This document shows positions 26,661-38,100 of a DNA stretch of 64,000 nt, one piece after another. A program made the translations under genes and the position numbers. Source of the DNA: Holacanthus passer (taxonomy: Eukaryota > Chordata > Actinopteri > Pomacanthidae); NCBI GenBank assembly GCA_025331565.1, contig JAFREQ010000103.1:62001-126000 (forward strand), read 5' to 3'. Each line of letters starts with the position of its first letter. Position 1 is the first letter of the stretch. A model generated the notes under the pieces. It ran no database searches. It was not told the DNA's origin and saw nothing but the letters and a program-made list of their open reading frames with translations.

Positions 26661-28788
26661 GGAGCTACCTGCTGCTGATGGCAGTCAGAGTCAGTGAGGG
26701 ATGGAGGGCGATCCAGCTGTGACATTAAAGCAGCAGGTGGAGGCCATCATTAGGACTGGCACAGGAGGCTGGATGAGCCCGCACACACTCATTTCTTTGG
26801 GGCCCAGCGGACCACCGGAGAGAGTGTGTGCGTGTGTGTGCTTCTCCTCAAAAAGAGCTGAAGCATAGTCCCATAACTTCAGATCTCCTCCCCACCTCCC
26901 CCCTTTCATCTTTCCCTCATGGATGCACTGCTCTTCCCCAGGTTTCGACGGCTTCACCCGGTGAGGGTTGAGCGCTTCCTACATCTGGTAGCTCCCTCGT
27001 AATGGTTTTTCAGTTACCTTTTAACCAATTACAATACAGAAGTTCATTCGATTTCAGCTTAATTTTTCACCTCATAGCTTTTCCTATGTTGCGTTGACAT
27101 TGTGGTGGTGCACAGCAGGCGGCAAACTGGAGGTTCAGTTGTTTTTAAAGGAAAAACGTTAAAAAATTGTGCCAACTTTTGTCTCCTACAACCATCGTTA
27201 GGACAACACAGCTGTTTAAAAATCTGAAATATGTGCGCTGCCAATCTGCTTCTTTTCTGATTAAGTCTTCTCGTCATTTATTGTTGTATCTTAGAGAAAT
27301 TAATTTGCTCTGTACTCCATTTCCCCAGTGTGGAGGTTTTTCTTGGCTAACATAATGTATTGTATAACAATGCATTAAGCGTTTAAAAAGTAAAATGACA
27401 GACTGCAAATCAACAGTCTCATTCATACAGATGTTACTGTGTCCATGGACTTGTCCAGTCTTTTGAGGATAAGGGACATCGATGGTAGCACCCATGTGAT
27501 GTCGAACAAGAAGTTCCACTCCTGAAGCATCTCTGCCAATGTAAAGTGCTTCCCACATTGCTTGCTGACAAAAGTTTAAGTTTCCCAGCCATGCCATTCT
27601 TGTACCTGATGCCATCTGCTATTCTACAATATGAGTGCAGACATGTCAGAATTAGACGTCCTCTTTGACCTTTCAAGGTTGATTGCAAAAACCCGAAGAA
27701 ACCAGCTGAAAGTAACTCGAGCCAAAGTTGGCAAAGTATGTCACGTCTGACCTGGCTCTATCCCAGCATGCCTTGTGCATCGCTCTCGAGAATAGGCGTG
27801 CGTGATTTGAGGGGTGTTGGGCTACAGTACGTCTAAGCCGAGTGTTGCTCCAGGCCTTTTCTTAGATCTCCCATCCCTTCCAGACCTGAGGATGGGCCTA
27901 TCCAGGAACACCATTAGGCAAATGAAGTTGTTTGTATCAAATATTGACATGTTATCTCTTCATCATCAGGCGGCGGGAGGGAAGAGAGAGAGAAAGATTG
28001 TAACTGTGGGTAATTGAGCCGTGTCTCCCCTGCTTATCGGTAAAGCTCCGGCACGTCACGGACCTAACGAGCTGTGGCGCGCCGATTAGTCTGAAGGGAA
28101 AGTCGAACGTGAAACACCAGAGCCTCTGTCTTTCTTTTTCCCTTTTCTTTTTTTTTTCATATCTGCAATGGATATTATGAGCCTCCCTGGAGGGCAGAGG
28201 CACAGCCTTATTAGTTCAATTCATGGGGGGGAAGAGAATTGATATGGATGAATGGCATGTTAAAGTATCCCTTTGTTACAATAACCATCAAGGCTGATGG
28301 TTCGGGCTGATGATGCAGCCCAAGGCAGCAGGACGACAAGCTGAGGCCTTGACCTGGATGGCAGAGGATGCACACACACCAAGGGCAGGGGGCTGATTAC
28401 ACACTGCCTTAAACAAATGGATTTGCCCCTTTAACATTTAGATATGGCATATTTCTGTGTGTTGGTGCGTGTGTGTGTGTGTGTGCATGAGAGATCGGCT
28501 ACTTGTGGATGTTTTTGTGAGTAAGAACTGTCATTTGTCTGAATTTGTATCAGTATATATTCTGGCTTTGTCTGTGTGTTTGTGTGAATGCTGCCTGCAT
28601 TTTATCTCAACATTATCAGGAACAGTAGTTTGGGTGTATTAGATAATCATATGGTGAATAGCTAATTGTGAATGTGTTATCATCACCATTTGTGTGCAGA
28701 GTGGGTATTCATATTTTTCCATTTGTGCACGGTTATTTGCGGTTGTGCATGCTGTTATTGTGCCTTTCTGTGAATATTAACACCCATT

Positions 28789-28820
<32 letters not shown>
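28789..28820 (+). repeat. (TG)n(CG)n alternating purine-pyrimidine tract
   Basis: TG units end in GCGCGCGTG, a composition favourable to Z-DNA. Confidence 0.9.
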
Positions 28821-28929
28821 CAGCCTGTGCCAGGTGCCTCCACAGGGCATTACCCATCTTGCACTTGTGCCACTCTGAGAATAATCCAGTAAAAAATGGG
28901 TGAGATGAGAATCTCACAACATGCCAGTT

Positions 28930-29075
28930 TGATTTGTACCCCTCGCTATCAAAGAATGCTAATTAAAATCATATTTTGCATATGTCTTGTCTTTCATGCG
29001 CATATGCAAATTGCCCCTGTTGCCTTTCAGCACTCTGTAATTAGGTTTATGAAGGACAGCTGTAATACATAATTA
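28930..29075. promoter_or_regulatory. candidate enhancer: octamer pair and TAAT sites
   Basis: ATGCTAATTAAAATC is followed by ATTTTGCATATG, then GCGCATATGCAAATTG with a perfect ATGCAAAT octamer at 29004-29011. CTGTAATTAGG and ACATAATTAAC come next. TTTTGCATATG and CATATGCAAA are inverted relative to each other. Confidence 0.42.
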
Positions 29076-29545
29076 ACAGAAATGTTTGCAAGCTCTTTTT
29101 TCTCCACGTCTAAACATGACGACTTAAACAAGCACGCGTGAAGTGTTCCAAGGCCGTGCTTTTCTCTCAAAAATATTGATTAATTCTTTTACCCCCCACC
29201 CTCTCAGAAATATCATAATTATGCTGTTTGTTTATTTATAGATGATGCCGTCAGTCAGAGGCACTTCCAGTGGGCCAGGGAAGCTCAGCATTTTGATCTT
29301 GCCATTCTCCCTGATTGGAGTGTACAAGATTTAGTCATATGCTCGCTCCTAGTTTAACTCCAAGGCAACATTCTGGACGGGTGGATGGATTGAGTTAGAG
29401 AGGATTGAGGAAATGGAGAGTGATGATAGCGAGGCAAAACTGTGGAACATGTTTGAATATTTATGCGGTGGTCTTAGTTAGCGTCGGCCTCAGGGGCCTC
29501 CGTGACGGACGGGACTCTGGGGCCACGATGGGATGGAGGATACTG

Positions 29546-29547
<2 letters not shown>

Positions 29548-29597
<50 letters not shown>
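29548..29597 (+). repeat. (GT)n microsatellite
   Basis: About 24 GT units. It is one of the two longest dinucleotide tracts in the window and lies about 1.3 kb before the 30903 exon. Confidence 0.97.
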
Positions 29598-29599
<2 letters not shown>

Positions 29600-30902
29600 C
29601 CAGACGGCTGACACAGCGACATAAATGGTGAAATAATTAAGCTCTTGCCTTATGAAGGACTGACTCTTAAAGTTAGAAGTAAAGCTTCAGAAAGGCGCAA
29701 ACAGGCTTTGGCCGGAGAGAAAACAGAATAATGATCTACTTGCTAGAAAAAAAAAGTGAAAACCTCCAGAAAAGAAGACATGGGCGGAGCGACACGGAGG
29801 AGGAACCCGAGTGTATGCAGTGACGGTGCCAACCACATGACCATAACTCCCTCGGCCCCTTTCATGTAGCTCCATCCTCAGCTCTCAGATGTGGTCATTG
29901 TCTCTCAGTTGCACAATAATGGGAAGTGATGGGTGCTAAATGAAAAGGCCAGGGGATGAAAACACTGGTGAAGCAGCTTGGATGTCAGAGTAGTTAGTCC
30001 TGTCATCCGTTCATTATGTTTTCATATGCTGTTTAGGAGACACGGTAAACTCAGGGCCCTCGACGAAGTCAGGACATTGTGGTCACTGTCGAGTTATGGT
30101 ACCCTGGTATTTTTGACTGTGTGTGCGTGTAACTGCACGCACTGAAGATAGATGTGCATCTGAATCTTTGCACGCGTGTATGAATTTGTTTGACACATTG
30201 ATGTACAACATGTGGAACTCTTTGCCGAGATTCTCATTCTGCTGTCTGACCCAAAAGGTGCCTCTAAAACAAACATTCTCAAACTTTATTCTCCTCTTGT
30301 GGTGCAAAGTTTTCATATGAATTTGTGTCTGTTTGGCTGGTCTGTCCTCTATTAACGGGAACAATAGATTTCTTTGCACCCAAAAACCTGTTTGGGACAG
30401 ATTGTATTTAAAACTCTGTGTCATATTGGGTTTCCTGGGAAAAGTCGAGGAATGTAAAAGGATTTGCGTTTGAAAGCGTCTACCACTGGGAAATATTCCT
30501 GAAGTGAAACAAAAGTGGAAAAAAGGAGAAATAACCAGAAGACGCAACATCTTTTCTGTTTTACAGCTCAATGTTGGAAAGAGTGACAAATAGAGAATGT
30601 GTTTATGTTCAGCTTGAGTCTTCCTTAAGAACTCAGTACACAATTATTTCTGAGGCTGTCCAGTGCTTCACATCTTCTAGTATTTTGTCTATCCCTCTTC
30701 TCTTCCTAGGAAGAATTTTTCAGGTACATCTATACTGAACTGATGCATTTGTGCTTCAGATTTTCTCGAACTCGACAGACCAGCATAGTTGGGAACCCAG
30801 ACTGGTCAAACTCTCTTGTAAATCTCTAGTGTAGAATTGATGTATCGTATTGTAGCTTGATGTTGCTCTTTGATTAATCCATGTTCTTTGTGTGTTTTGC
30901 AG

Positions 30903-30977
30903 ATGGGCCTTTGTGATGAAGAAACACCTCAGCACCCACCTGCTGGGAAAACATGGAGTTGGACAGCGTAAAGAGAG
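30903..30977 (+). CDS. znf407: znf407-like internal exon: second half of a C2H2 zinc finger plus spacer
   Basis: This 75-nt exon lies between a pyrimidine-rich acceptor ending TTTTGCAG and a perfect GTAAGT donor. The reading frame leaves one base first (intron phase 2), then 24 codons, then two bases. It encodes WAFVMKKHLSTHLLGKH followed by GVGQRKER. The Phe-x5-Leu-x2-His-x4-His spacing is the C-terminal half of a C2H2 finger. The zinc-binding Cys pair must be encoded at the end of the preceding exon, which is not in this window. The basic GVGQRKER stretch is a non-canonical linker into the next finger. The frame starting at the ATG at 30903 hits a stop inside the exon, so that ATG is not a start codon. 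ZNF407 is a nuclear C2H2 protein reported to affect PPARG-target transcription. The exon is nearly certain; the gene name is likely but rests on recall. ZNF335 or another poly-zinc-finger gene is the alternative. Confidence 0.88.
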
Positions 30978-31957
30978 GTAAGTTCAACACTTGCAGCTGC
31001 ATTCAGCACTAGATGTCATGATCTGCTTTTCACTCACGAAGAAAACATATGTTGTAAATATTCATTCTAGTACATTTACATTCACGAAGGGGAGAATTAG
31101 ATATGTTTTCCTACATGTGCCCAGACAGTCTTGTTTTCAGGAGACTGAAGTGAGAGTTACTGCAGGCAATTAATTCTAGATTTTGGAGGATGACTCCTAC
31201 AACCCCTATGGAGGCCTGTAAGCTTTTAAGCAAAAAGTCCCAACTAATTACAGTAAATTTCAAGTTAAATATAACTTGAGATCCTCCCTCTCTCTAATGA
31301 GTTAAATGGCTTTCACTCATTCCGTCTGTCTCTGTCTCTTGCTCACATCCCTTTTTTCTGTCAAACTTTATCTGGCTCCCTCCCTCATCTTACTTTCTGC
31401 TCTCCCTCTTGAATTAAGGATGAATGATGTTTCTTTTACCATTTTTGTCTGCGTATGGGAGTGTGTGTGTTTTCTGTGTATGTGTAATGTCTCCCGCTTG
31501 GCCCTGTCTATCAGAAGCAGAGCCCTGCTGTCAGCGTGTGTGCGTTGTGTATGTGTGTGAAAAAGAAAGATGAGGAGATGAAGTTGTGAAGCCCCCCTCC
31601 TCACCCCTCCCTACCCTGACAAGCCAAAACGAGACGTTAAACACCTCTCAATCTGTCAAGCGAGCTGCTAAAATAGAAACAGACCTGCTTTTTCATTACT
31701 ACGCAACCAAATTGATACTTTTGACAACGTGTGGTATTAGATATGACAAGTGGCTTCAGATATGGAAGTAAGCAGCCCGACCAGATGCCTCTCCATCTCT
31801 CAGACGTTATCAACTAAATTCCTACTGTCAGCTGTTCATCTGGATTAGATGGATGCAAATCCTCATATCCTCAACTGCTTCAGGTTTCTGTTTCATCCAC
31901 ATTTTTTTTACATTTGTAACCTACCCAGTGCAGCCGGTTTTCCACCAGACTGACTGA

Positions 31958-32015
31958 CCAGGGACTTGAAACGATGACCTCCCAGTCCAACATCTATGCT
32001 CCAGTTGGCACATGC
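31958..32015 (-). mobile_element. tRNA-derived SINE remnant or tRNA fossil
   Basis: Read on the minus strand, this contains TGCCAACTGGAGCA (A-box-like) and, about 30 bases on, CGTTTCAAGTCCC (B-box-like, consensus GGTTCRANTCC), spaced as in a tRNA gene. The acceptor stem does not pair well and substitutions are scattered, so it is not a functional tRNA. Sequence beyond the B box (GGTCAGTCAGTCTGGTGG on the minus strand) may be SINE body. Confidence 0.4.
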
Positions 32016-32649
32016 CCACACAACCATGCAAGAGCAAAAGCAAAGAAAAGGAAAATGCAATAGCAAAAACAACTAATGTTGATTTCTGTGATTTTTCTGA
32101 AGATGAACAGGTTAAATATTATTTTTCCCTTTTAGCTGCATTTATATAACTGTGTCTTAACCATGATTGTGGAAAATTAAGAGAAAGAGGTCATTGTGAT
32201 TATTATTATTATTATTTTAAAAAGCACAAGTAAAGGCACAGACGTAACAGGCCAAGCCACCTGTCATGACCTCACATATTGATGTGCTCTGTAGACAAAT
32301 GCGGTTTTGAACAAGGTGAACAAATTGCCATTATTGCGGTGGCATCTCCTTTTTAAACCCACAAAGTAGAAACCATGTATTCCATGTGAATGATCTTACT
32401 TTTTAACCATATTTGCTGAGAAAAATGTGTGTGAGATCCTGTAGAACATGTTTCATGTTGAAAGAGTACTCTTCGAACGGCATTAAAATTACGTTGACAG
32501 CTAGACGTCTTTTCACCTGCAAATCCTGCAACCACACACACTGGGCTGTGCTTTTATCAGATACTCAAACAATAAACTTCAACTTTGGAAACAGAAAGTA
32601 AAAGCCACAAGCCTCTGCTGTATGAAATCAATTAAACTTTTGTTCATCT

Positions 32650-32850
32650 CTGTTAAATCCTTATGTTATGTTAATTAGTGGCAGGCCTACAACGGACCAC
32701 TAAAAAGCCGGTGTCTGTCTGCAGTGCGCTCCTGATCCCTTGCTAGCCGGGCTGGGCACTCTCTGCATGTGCTTTGTGGCCCTAATTCCACTTTAACTAT
32801 AGCACATGTTTCTGATTTTTATTTCATGATGTATTTTATCTGATTAGAAT
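32650..32850. promoter_or_regulatory. candidate conserved noncoding element
   Basis: TTAATTAG at 32671-32678 heads a repeat-free block containing CTAAAAAGCC, GCCCTAATTCC and ACTTTAACTATAGC. Confidence 0.25.
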
Positions 32851-33447
32851 GCAAAAAAACATTGATTGCAAGTTTTGAGACTGAATAACTTCCACATAAA
32901 CTCAGGCTACCAATCTGTCAGAGGAGGCGATCGCTGACCACAATCAAGCCAAACATTTCTGCTTTCAGTGAAAATGCGTTCAGTTTCAGTTCAGGTGGCA
33001 GCACAAGAAAGCACAACGCATAAATCAGCCAGGGGATTAGTCTCTATGTCCGCCACACAAGTGGATCCGTGCTAATTTGGAAATGCAACTCAACTGAGAA
33101 CTGCCAAAGCCAGCAAAAGCACCGATTTTAGTTTAAACGGCTTAACGTTTGTGATGACAACTAGGACATCGCTTGGATTGAATCGACCAGCCAGTAAAAA
33201 ATTCCCATCTCTGACTGCATCCCAAAGACCTTTTGTGCTCATTACTTTTGTAATGGAAGGTGGCAACACAGCCAAGGTCATACAGGATGCACACACATTC
33301 ACACACAAGGATACTGGGCACAAATGAAGCTGTAAGGACACTGTGTTACCTGATAGTGTTTAGCTCAGTGTGTGTTTTTGCCAAAAACAACTCCGGTCAC
33401 TCTGTTCAGCTATAAAGGATACGGCATGGCACATGGCATCATTACAT

Positions 33448-33473
33448 CACACACACACACACACACACACACA
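33448..33473 (+). repeat. (CA)n microsatellite
   Basis: About 13 CA units. Confidence 0.95.
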
Positions 33474-35190
33474 TAGAAGTACTAAATATCATGTAACTAA
33501 ATGTTAAGTCACTGCATGTTACACACTCATGTAAACCTGCATAGTTAGTTGTACACATAAACACACAAACTCCCATTCCTGCTAACTGTCATCAAAAGAT
33601 CTTTCTTTCACTCATTTGTTTTATTGCACTCATTCATGCACACTTAAAAACGTGCGTACTGTACACACACATGCACACACACACACTCGCTTGCATGTGC
33701 ACTCAGAGGGAGGACGGCCACAAGGTTTGTTCTATTTAAACCTGTAAAACATGGTGTCATCATTTTTCTGACAGTCCTGCAGACAGAATTTATCTCATCA
33801 TTAATTAACCATCATATTTCCAACACAGTGCAGCTTAATTAGCACAAGGTCATTGGGGAGGGCTTATTAAGTGGAACAAATTTGGGCAAGTGTAAGAGAG
33901 GAGGCAGAGGACGGAGGAGAGAGAGGTGGGATGACAAAGAGATAGGCAGAGAGGGGAGATGAAAGAAAGAAAGGAGGAAAGGAACGGAGAAAGAGAGGAA
34001 GTGTGTGTTTGTTTTGTGTGTGTGTGTGTATGTGGTTTGGTGCGACGTGACAGTGCTGGCTCAAAGATTGATAACTGCACTGGTTTTGAAAGCCCAGACC
34101 TGGAGACTAGGACGGGAGCTGAGGGAGAAGGAGAGACAGGGAGAGAGAAAGGATGGGGAAACTTGTGTGTATGTGTGTGTAGGGGGGTATCTGAACCGGC
34201 AACTGGGGACCAGTGAGGGAGGGGGTGGGTTGAGAGGCAATGGGGGTTGTTGGGGGAGCCAATTGCAAACATATGCTGGCTGGCAGGCGGTGGAGAGATG
34301 GATTGCAGTGGGACAGTGTCAGAGAGGCAGTTTCATCACCATCTCTACGGCCCTGTTCACCTGGTATTTTTAGAACACTGGGGAGATCTGTTAGTCAAAG
34401 GAAGAGAGGAGGAGGAGCAGGAGGAGGAAGAGACCGGACTAGCCGTAGGTAACGCCAGGCTCCACTTGGCCAAATCCATCTGGGGCCTCAAACGCCAACT
34501 TATTTTGGGTGGATATCTGTGAAGAGGATAGAGTCTCTCCAGTTTTAGCTTTCAAAAAGCTGATAGTGCTCATGATTTTTGCTGTCAGTATTCTACTTTG
34601 GTTAATCAGCCTAAACTTTATCGATCTACATGGGAGAATCTGTCCCCATTTGACCTAAGTAGGAAGGGGCAGTGAGCAGCCTCAGCCCAACACTTAGGGG
34701 CTAATTGTCCCTAGAATGACACACGATCGATTTGAAAGTAAAGCAAAAAGGCACCAGTTTAAACACGGCGTTACAAAACATGTCAGCTAACCAGCCTGTA
34801 CACACAGCAGCAGTCAAAGTAAATGAAGTCCTTGTTTTTACATTCAAACATGCATATTTTCTTGTGATGTGGAGTCTACTTTCAGAATGTTTTTCATGCT
34901 AAAGAAAAGCCACACAAACAGCAAGAAGACCATGTTAATAACACAATTTATTTTAACATTTATCTTCATATGAAGAAAAATCTGTTTTGTCCATACCTTT
35001 CCTTAATCACAATCCCTCATGACAATCAGTTCCCACTAATGAGTGTAGTGGGCCATGAGGGTCAACAGTGGTCAGATCTGACTTTAAATAAAAGGCTAAT
35101 ATTAGCCCCATATATCGCTCTAACCCCAGTGGGGAGCAGGAGGAAGGGGAATTGGAGGGGATGACAGACTCCAACTATCTGACAGGTTCT

Positions 35191-35194
<4 letters not shown>

Positions 35195-35232
<38 letters not shown>

Positions 35233-35246
35233 AAGAGAGAGAGAGC
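35195..35246 (+). repeat. (GA)n microsatellite
   Basis: About 17 GA units, then GGGAGAAAGAGAGAGAGAG. It is a pure purine run of about 50 bases. Confidence 0.95.
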
Positions 35247-36055
35247 TGAACTGTTATAAAGTGACACAACTGGGTCTTCATCTCAGTCACACCACCACTC
35301 CTCACTGCAGGCGCTGAGCGGAGATGAGGGCTTTTGCTTTTGTCTGCCTGCATGCGTGTACTTTCTCATACATGCATACTTATGAGGACCACGTGTCCTC
35401 GCAAGTCGACGTAAACCTCGCTGTCTGATTGTAATGGCTTGCAGTGATCTCAAATGGTTTTTATTGTAACATTTTGCACTACAGCTCAGAATTATAATAA
35501 GAAGTTGTCACTTCTGTTATCAGCCACTTGTAGTGTCATTCTGAGTTGAATTATCCCCTTTCCTCAGTGCATCTTCATCTCAATATATAATCTCTCTTAT
35601 TTAGTTAATGGATGCATGATGTGAACCAGCCTAGTGGGGAAATAGTTGCATAGTCTCCAGAATCTGTGCAAGTATTCCCCCCAGTTTGATTTTATTGATT
35701 TTGATTGAGTGTTGCTTTTTCCTGCTCATCCACAGGAGAACAATAGAGTTATCTTGATTATAAAACAAAGAGGATACAACTATCAGTTTTGAATTTGTGG
35801 CGTTAACTACAGCAAAGAATAACTGCCCCCGAGGAGGAACATGGAAAACGCTGTCTCACTTCTTTTGACTCAAAAATCCAGACACTTTGTTATGTGACTA
35901 AAACTGACTTCTGTGAAATTGTTTGTACACGAGTCCATATGTGTGAATCAGTGTTATTGTAAAACTGATTCTCATCCTTCTCTATTATCAAAAAAGTCAT
36001 TTTTATTTCACAGCTTTTATCTTTACTTTTGTTGTAATTTACCGTTTAACCTTCG

Positions 36056-36057
<2 letters not shown>

Positions 36058-36089
<32 letters not shown>

Positions 36090-36090
36090 A
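36058..36090 (+). repeat. (GT)n microsatellite
   Basis: About 15 GT units ending in GCGCA. Confidence 0.95.
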
Positions 36091-36829
36091 CGTCTGTGTG
36101 TGTGAGTTCTGTGCTGTTACGTTGGGTCTGTAAGCACCTAAACCAACACTTCAATAACAAGGGAGTGGCATGAGAGCATGACTGACAGCAGCGACCTTGC
36201 CTCAATTGCTTGTAATTAGTTCTTTAAAAACAGGGCGCCAAAAGACAACTGACCTGTCTCGCATACCTGTTTTCATAGGTAATTGTTAAAATGCCTGCCA
36301 TTTTCACGCTTGTAATAATAAACTCCTTGAACTAATACACTCATCACTCTTGAAACGGGAGTGCTGACAACCCAGAAGAAAGATATATTTGTTTAAGTAT
36401 GGGGGGGAGCATGATACAAGCTGCTGGACAGAGAACGTTTTCAGTGTTTTGGTGATGTCAAATTGCTAAAATGTGCTCACAGGTTTGCAGTGCAGTTTGC
36501 TGCTTGTTCTACAGCACTACTGTATGTCTGAGCCAAGTTAGCAGCTGCTAAAATCTCTCCGAAGAAAACAGAAAACCAGGTGAAAAGGCAGTTCCAGAAA
36601 TAGCAAGCATGATGCATGCAGCGCAGGTGTGATGACTCACAAAATGAAGACAGGGATATTCAGAGCATCCGTTATTACATGACTGCAGCGAGGGGATTGT
36701 AGAGAATGAGCTTTTTTTTTTGAAAGAAGATGTTAATTTTGATTGAAACGCCCAACAGTCAAGTAGTTTATGTAAATGTTTTGTATCTCTAAGTTTAATT
36801 GTCCACATGGCAGAATTAATACATATACG

Positions 36830-37080
36830 TGCTGCAGTCGGTGGCGTCGCTGTGCCAGGGGCCGAGCACGGCTGAGCGGGCATCTGGCTTTGCAGCGCCG
36901 GGCTCTGGGCTCACAGCCGCGTCCCAGCATGCCGTGCAGCGCGGCCATATTGCCCCGGCACCGAGGGCCGGGACCGTCCAGGCTTGACGGGTGGAGCAGG
37001 GGCGGAAGATCCCTGCCTGGAGCCAGCGTGGTGGCAATATGGACCACACGGAGCAGGCAGGGGTCAAGTCACACAAAAAC
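36830..37080. promoter_or_regulatory. small intronic CpG-rich islet with inverted YY1-like sites
   Basis: By eye, about 20 CpGs fall in roughly 225 bases, against a CpG-poor background. GGCCATATTGCC (36943-36954) and GGCAATATGGACC (37033-37045) form an inverted pair, each carrying a GCCATNTT-type YY1-like core. It could be an alternative promoter or an unmethylated enhancer. No splice donor linked to a coding frame was found. Confidence 0.35.
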
Positions 37081-37108
37081 CACGAGCCAGAGTGTGTGTG
37101 CGGGGCAA

Positions 37109-37129
37109 GTGTGTGTGTGTGTGTGTGTG
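37109..37129 (+). repeat. (GT)n microsatellite
   Basis: About ten GT units, just after the CpG-rich islet. Confidence 0.9.
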
Positions 37130-37854
37130 AGGGAGAAAAAGTGAGAGAGTTAGCAGTGCGATAGGGAGATAAAGAGTAGATAAAGACAACCCCTAATTCA
37201 TTAGAATAAATCCTTTCCCTTAATTATTGATAATGAATCTGCTCTTTAATCTTTCTCTTTCTTCCTTCCCTTATCTGCCTGTGTCAGCACTTTGTCTCTC
37301 TGGCTTGGTGTTGGGTGGTAAGGCCTAGTTTTCAGACACCCAAGGGCAGCAGTCAATAACATCCCGTGCTGCTGGTACTGTAAGCAGGGATGTGATTAGC
37401 AGCGCAGAGAAGCACAGAAAAGGCAGCTGGAAAATATTCACTTGAGTGTAATGATGTGTGGACTCACTGTGGGATATTCCAAGACCCTTAAATCCTGCAA
37501 GAAATGAAAAGGAATCAGTTTTTCTTGTTTTTGTTTACAAAAAACGCTTGAGTGAATGTCAAATCAAATCTACTGCAACAATATGGTATAAAGCAGGGTC
37601 TGCTCACTATAACTGCTGACCAACATACACCAGCGATCAGTGCCATGTAGTAATCATAGTGCAACATCAGCGGGCTGATTTTGTGTGCTTGCACTTGCGA
37701 AGCTCCATTTCCCAGAGGTCTGTGCAGCTCACGTATTCCCGGCGTGGTACTGGCAAGGCCTCAGCGACCCCTAGCTCACCTTTGTGTTTGCTGGCTGCTT
37801 GTTTGAACAGGAGCCAGCGGACAGCGCCTTGCTGTTTACCCTACTCAATATTTC

Positions 37855-38030
37855 ATGGAGAATGAACACTCGCAGAATGAGGGATCGCGTTAATATTGCT
37901 GTTAAAATTAAGCGATAATTAAAATTTGTTAGTTTAAAAGCCATTGCAGTCTATAAAAGTTTGATTACTGGAAAATTAGGTGCATTAAGTTTTTATGGGT
38001 TGGCCTGTGCTATCGCTTGGGAACGATTTT
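37855..38030. promoter_or_regulatory. candidate conserved noncoding element
   Basis: AT-rich, repeat-free block with GCGTTAATATTGC, AAATTAAGCGATAATTAAA, TTTGATTACTGG and GGTGCATTAAG. Confidence 0.33.
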
Positions 38031-38068
38031 TATGCACTTGTCATGGGCATATGGTGCAGAATTGTGGG

Positions 38069-38069
38069 C

Positions 38070-38097
<28 letters not shown>
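38069..38097 (+). repeat. (GT)n microsatellite
   Basis: About 14 GT units. Confidence 0.95.

Positions 38098-38100
<3 letters not shown>

Larger units (their letters stand above)
1..30902 (+). other. znf407: znf407-like upstream intron (at least 30.9 kb)
   Basis: No C2H2 motif or convincing spliced exon is visible here. The preceding exon must end in a Cys codon plus two bases, because the 30903 exon opens right after the Cys pair. The one TGY-NN-GTRAG match I found by eye (about 28515) lacks the C-x2-C. The interval holds microsatellites, a percomorph-type dispersed repeat (about 9355-9872), pyrimidine and purine tracts, and AT-core blocks listed separately as candidate regulatory elements. 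Stretches not listed separately show only ordinary noncoding sequence. A 5' promoter or another gene cannot be excluded, but nothing in the sequence shows one. Confidence 0.7.

Noticed and set aside
28500..28520. Upstream exon end of the form Cys codon plus two bases before GTAAGA
   Set aside because: The spacing to the next upstream Cys codon is wrong for C-x2-C, and the surrounding frames contain stops.
30083..30643. 186-codon minus-strand open frame, the longest in the window
   Set aside because: No domain, signal or family likeness; the composition is irregular, and one frame of this length is expected by chance in 64 kb of AT-rich DNA.
30903..30971. ATG at the first base of the exon as a translation start
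   Set aside because: That frame hits TAA within the exon. The other frame continues a C2H2 finger and joins the next exon.
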